Shown piece after piece: positions 35,059-37,540 of a stretch of 37,540 bases of DNA. The stretch comes from Marinobacter sp. AC-23. Its GTDB lineage: Bacteria; Pseudomonadota; Gammaproteobacteria; Pseudomonadales; Oleiphilaceae. Positions within the stretch are counted from its first letter, which is position 1. Each line of letters starts with the position of its first letter. The notes beneath the pieces are model-generated. The model made no database searches. It saw nothing but the letters and a program-made list of their open reading frames with translations, and had not been told where the DNA came from. The position numbers were made by a program, and so were the translations under genes. Where the stretch lies: NCBI RefSeq assembly GCF_001858325.1, contig NZ_MBPP01000055.1:1-37540 (forward strand), in the 5' to 3' direction.

Positions 35059-35153
35059 CTTGTCGCGCTCTCCGTTCCGGTTGCTCACCGCCCCGATATC
35101 TCCCAGGGCATTGATTATTCGAGTTTCACAGATAGAGACACATGAGAAATGCA

Positions 35154-35164
35154 ACTGTTACAGT
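35154..35164. promoter_or_regulatory. Operator-like palindrome between divergent genes
   Basis: ACTGTTACAGT (arms ACTGT/ACAGT, one central base) lies between the TTL-like and the tandem DsbA-like start codons. It could be an operator for both, but an 11-bp palindrome is weak evidence. Confidence 0.3.
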
Positions 35165-35170
35165 ACATAA

Positions 35171-35177
35171 GGAACTT
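35171..35177 (+). promoter_or_regulatory. Candidate ECF-type -35 element before the tandem DsbA-like gene
   Basis: GGAACTT, inside a 10-mer identical to the one before doxX (30292). It lies 41 bases before the start codon. Confidence 0.3.
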
Positions 35178-35211
35178 TCTGATCAAGAAATAACAAAAAA
35201 GAGGCTCCCCT

Positions 35212-36589
35212 ATGCGCCGCCCAGTCAAAGCGGATCTTATGCCCTGGTTCGCCCGCGCACTTTCCAGTTCGTACCAACATGCTCTGCAACGATCCATGCA
35301 CAAAGCTCGAGCAAGGCGGCGGGGCGAGAGCGATCTTGTTCGGGTTTTCGTGAATCCTCGAGACCCTTTCGGGCTACCCTTGTTGCAGGCACTTGTCCAA
35401 CTGCAGGAGCGCTTTCGGGTACGCTTCCAGCTCCATACTGTTTGGCAGTTGGATGACGAGATGTACCCCGAGCCGGCGCTGTGGGGTTCGTGGGCTCAAC
35501 AGGACGCCACACGAATTGCCCAACTGTATAACTTCACGCCGCCTGACCGGCCAACGCCACTCTCGGAAACCGAACTCAAGTCCGCCACAGCCCAACTGCT
35601 TCATGCCGAACAAGCCAACGACGGGCTCAACACCGCTGCCCGCATATTGGCGGATCTCTGGAGCTCCAATTCCCAAAGCGAGCCAGGTCCGGCACCTACA
35701 GATCTTCACGATCAAGTCCTGTTCGAGAATGAAAAAATGCTCCGGCGGCTCGGCCACTATCAAGGCAGCATGACCTGGTACCTTGGCGAGTGGTTCTGGG
35801 GCGTGGACCGGCTGGACCATCTTGAGCGAAGCCTCACGAATCAGGGCTGAATCGGGACGCCTCCGGTGCCATCACATATACGCGCACCTGGCTGATTTAA
35901 CGAGTACCGCCACCAGACTACCCGGTGGCCATCCCGGCGCCGAGACGCCTCTGGAAGTGTTCTTCTCCATCCGCAGCCCTTACTCCTACCTCGGCCTGGA
36001 ACGGGCAATCCAGCTGGCAGAGGCATGGAATATTCCTCTGCAACTGAGGCCGGTGCTCCCCATGGTGATGCGCGGGCAATCGGTACCCGATGCCAAGAAG
36101 TGGTACATCTTCCACGACACAAAAAGAGAAGCCGACAAGCTGAGCATTCCTTACGGTTTTGTCGCTGACCCTCTCGGGCCAGGCGTGGAAAGGTGTTATG
36201 CCCTATTTGAATACGCCCGCTCCCTGGGCCGTGAAATCGAATACATGCTTAGCTACGCCCGAGCCGTCAATGCCGAAGGTATCCGCTCGGAAACCGATTC
36301 GGGCCTGAAGGTCATCGTAGAGCGCGCTGGATTGCAATGGCAGAAGGCCAAGACTCTGCTAAACGACCAGAGTTGGCGTGGATGGGCAGAGGTAAACCGC
36401 AAGGCGATGTATGACTGCGGGCTTTGGGGCGTTCCGAGTTTCCGCTATGGAACCGTCAGCTGCTGGGGCCAGGACCGGCTCTGGATAATTGGGGAGGCAA
36501 TCAAAAAAAGGGTGGAGGCTAGCTCCACCCAAGGGGTTTGCGACCCGACCAACAACGCAAAGGTTACATCGGGCCAACGCGGCAATTAA
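35212..36589 (+). CDS. Tandem DsbA/HCCA isomerase-like protein (frameshifted)
   Basis: Two thioredoxin-fold DsbA-like modules follow each other. The first begins VRVFVNPRDPFGLPLLQALV and ends GEWFWGVDRLDHLER; the second begins LEVFFSIRSPYSYLGLERAI and includes LRPVLPMVMRGQSVPDAKKW and LWGVPSFRYG. Neither has CxxC: the second has SPYS, as in 2-hydroxychromene-2-carboxylate isomerases, so a glutathione-linked isomerase or transferase role is more likely than disulfide exchange. The frame breaks near 35841-35850: dropping one G from TCAGGGCTGA joins the modules into ~458 aa, the usual tandem form as I know it. It diverges from the TTL-like gene. Confidence 0.78.
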
Positions 36590-36974
36590 GGTATGTCGTT
36601 CTGTATCTCATGGCCTACTGACCGGCGAACCTGTAAATTGTTACAGAATCAGTGCCGGCTTTTTACCCGCCCACGAGCTCGTTCCTCACTCACCCGGGAA
36701 GACAATGTCAGGAGCCAAGTTTTTTATTTCCTCTCAGATTGTTACTCATTTCAACACCTCGCAGCCTGTGTGAAGTTACCTGAATGGGGCTGGCAACCCT
36801 CGCGACCACTTTGGCCGAGAGCTACCAGGTGTTTTCAACATTCACGTCTTACAGACACTGCTCAGGGAAAAGTGTTACATGAAAACAAAAGGATAGCGTT
36901 TGTGGGTTCAATACGCTGCAGGGTGGTCACCGGGCTGCACTGCTGCCTGGGGCGGAACGGTTGCGCTTGGCGCT
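36590..36974. other. Gene-free stretch
   Basis: These 385 bases lie between the convergent tandem DsbA-like and SRPBCC genes. A 134-codon open frame on the plus strand (36593-36997) has no recognisable domain, low coding character and runs over the SRPBCC 3' end, so I do not call it. No clear hairpin terminator or repeat was found. Confidence 0.5.
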
Positions 36975-37405
36975 TTAACGTTCAAATGTTTTTTTGAGTT
37001 GGCCCAGCAGCCCGGCATAAATGTCATGACAAAATTCAGCTGCTGCTTCATCATTGCCAGTCCAGCTTGAATACCATTCCACGAAGGTGCCACCATTGCC
37101 TTCGGTTACCGAACGAACACGGACATGTCCCTCGTAGTTGCTGATTTCTTCATGAGAAATCGGCGAGGGACCATCGTCGATGCTGTACGTGAGCTCACGG
37201 TTATCGTCATCGAGAGCACGCAGGTTTCGTGAAACGCCCCATTCAGTACGCGTTTGGCCCCTGACTGGTCGCCTTTCTTTTCCCCGACCACATCAACGTC
37301 TGAAATAACATCCGGTGCCCAGCTCAGATCATGAAAATCGCGAAGAGCATTCCAGATCTTCTCAGCCGGTGCATTGACCACAATTGATTGATAAGTTTTG
37401 CCCAT
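36975..37405 (-). CDS. SRPBCC family protein (frameshifted)
   Basis: The protein is ~143 aa of the START/Bet v 1-like fold: YQSIVVNAPAEKIWNALRDF at the start, DLSWAPDVI, then, after correction, DDDNRELTYSIDDGPSPISH and GTFVEWYSSWTG, and LLGQLKKTFER-stop at the end. The frame breaks near 37223: one more C in GAAACCTGCG (minus strand) gives ETLRALDDDNREL and restores the known fold to its C-terminus. AAGGAG before the ATG sets the start. These proteins bind hydrophobic ligands; the ligand is unknown. Confidence 0.8.
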
Positions 37406-37540
37406 GATGAATCTCCTTAATCTGCACAGTGAACAGGATTTCTTTTTTATGCTCTAAAGATACCGGCTGGACCAAGCCACGAGCATATCCGCAACATACT
37501 CCGCATCCGCAGCTCTTGATAGCAGATGGTCGCATTATCA

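Noticed and set aside
29286..35140. An 11-base word AGATAGAGACA shared by the region before the sigma gene (29286) and the TTL/DsbA gap (35130)
   Set aside because: Many 11-mers are shared by chance within 37 kb, so one shared word is not evidence of a site.
36593..36997. A 134-codon plus-strand open frame
   Set aside because: No domain, no good ribosome site, and it overlaps the SRPBCC gene on the other strand.
37454..37534. Minus-strand fragment at the right edge that reads like a protein C-terminus (LLSRAADAEYVADMLVAWSS then RYL and a stop)
   Set aside because: The same frame has two stop codons immediately upstream at the window edge. It would need another frameshift, and there is too little sequence to judge.

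Overview
The window reads as chromosomal DNA of a marine, salt-adapted gammaproteobacterium, most like Marinobacter. This is an inference from gene content: a WS/DGAT wax ester synthase with WS2-type motifs, ectoine genes with their dedicated aspartokinase, and small palindromic extragenic repeats. I saw no tRNA, rRNA, CRISPR array, transposase or phage gene.

Layout. (1) 1-5844, nitrogen assimilation: a NIT-ANTAR nitrate-responsive antiterminator (minus strand, cut by the left edge) faces a NirB-like FAD oxidoreductase, nirB and nirD. The gap between them holds a sigma-54 promoter and a leader with an intrinsic terminator. A long palindromic repeat lies between nirB and nirD, and a second copy lies at 7.8 kb. 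(2) 5.9-14.2 kb, mixed housekeeping and lipid genes: wax ester synthase, a TM2 protein, an AraC regulator, a metal-dependent hydrolase, a class II amidotransferase, an SDR, NfeD plus an SPFH protein, and YfbR. (3) 14.2-19.8 kb: a large DUF748/AsmA-like protein, then pdxH, a phosphopantetheinyl transferase, tag and a DUF3429 membrane protein. (4) 19.9-23.4 kb: ectA-ectB-ask, with no ectC where one is expected. (5) 23.5-29.1 kb: a minus-strand run of a VTT-domain/disulfide-oxidoreductase fusion, a radical SAM protein, a sodium:solute symporter and a metallophosphoesterase. (6) 29.3-36.6 kb: ECF sigma factor, zinc-finger anti-sigma and DoxX on the plus strand. These converge on a minus-strand run encoding a tubulin-tyrosine-ligase-like ATP-grasp enzyme with a C-terminal PqqD-like domain, an HprK-like protein without a Walker A motif, a small secreted Glu/Gly/Ala-repeat protein, a DinB-like protein and a c-type cytochrome with its own Glu/Gly/Ala-repeat segment. 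A tandem DsbA/HCCA-isomerase-like gene diverges from the run. (7) 37 kb: an SRPBCC protein.

The most novel part is region 6. A TTL-family ligase joined to a peptide-binding domain sits beside two exported, glutamate-rich repeat proteins whose N-termini match in an ungapped register. I infer a peptide or protein modification system that acts on the acidic repeats. This is a hypothesis.

At least eight genes are interrupted by single-base indels, mostly in short homopolymers, and each reads through cleanly once one base is corrected. The density suggests sequence error rather than gene decay. I annotate these genes across the break and mark each break.
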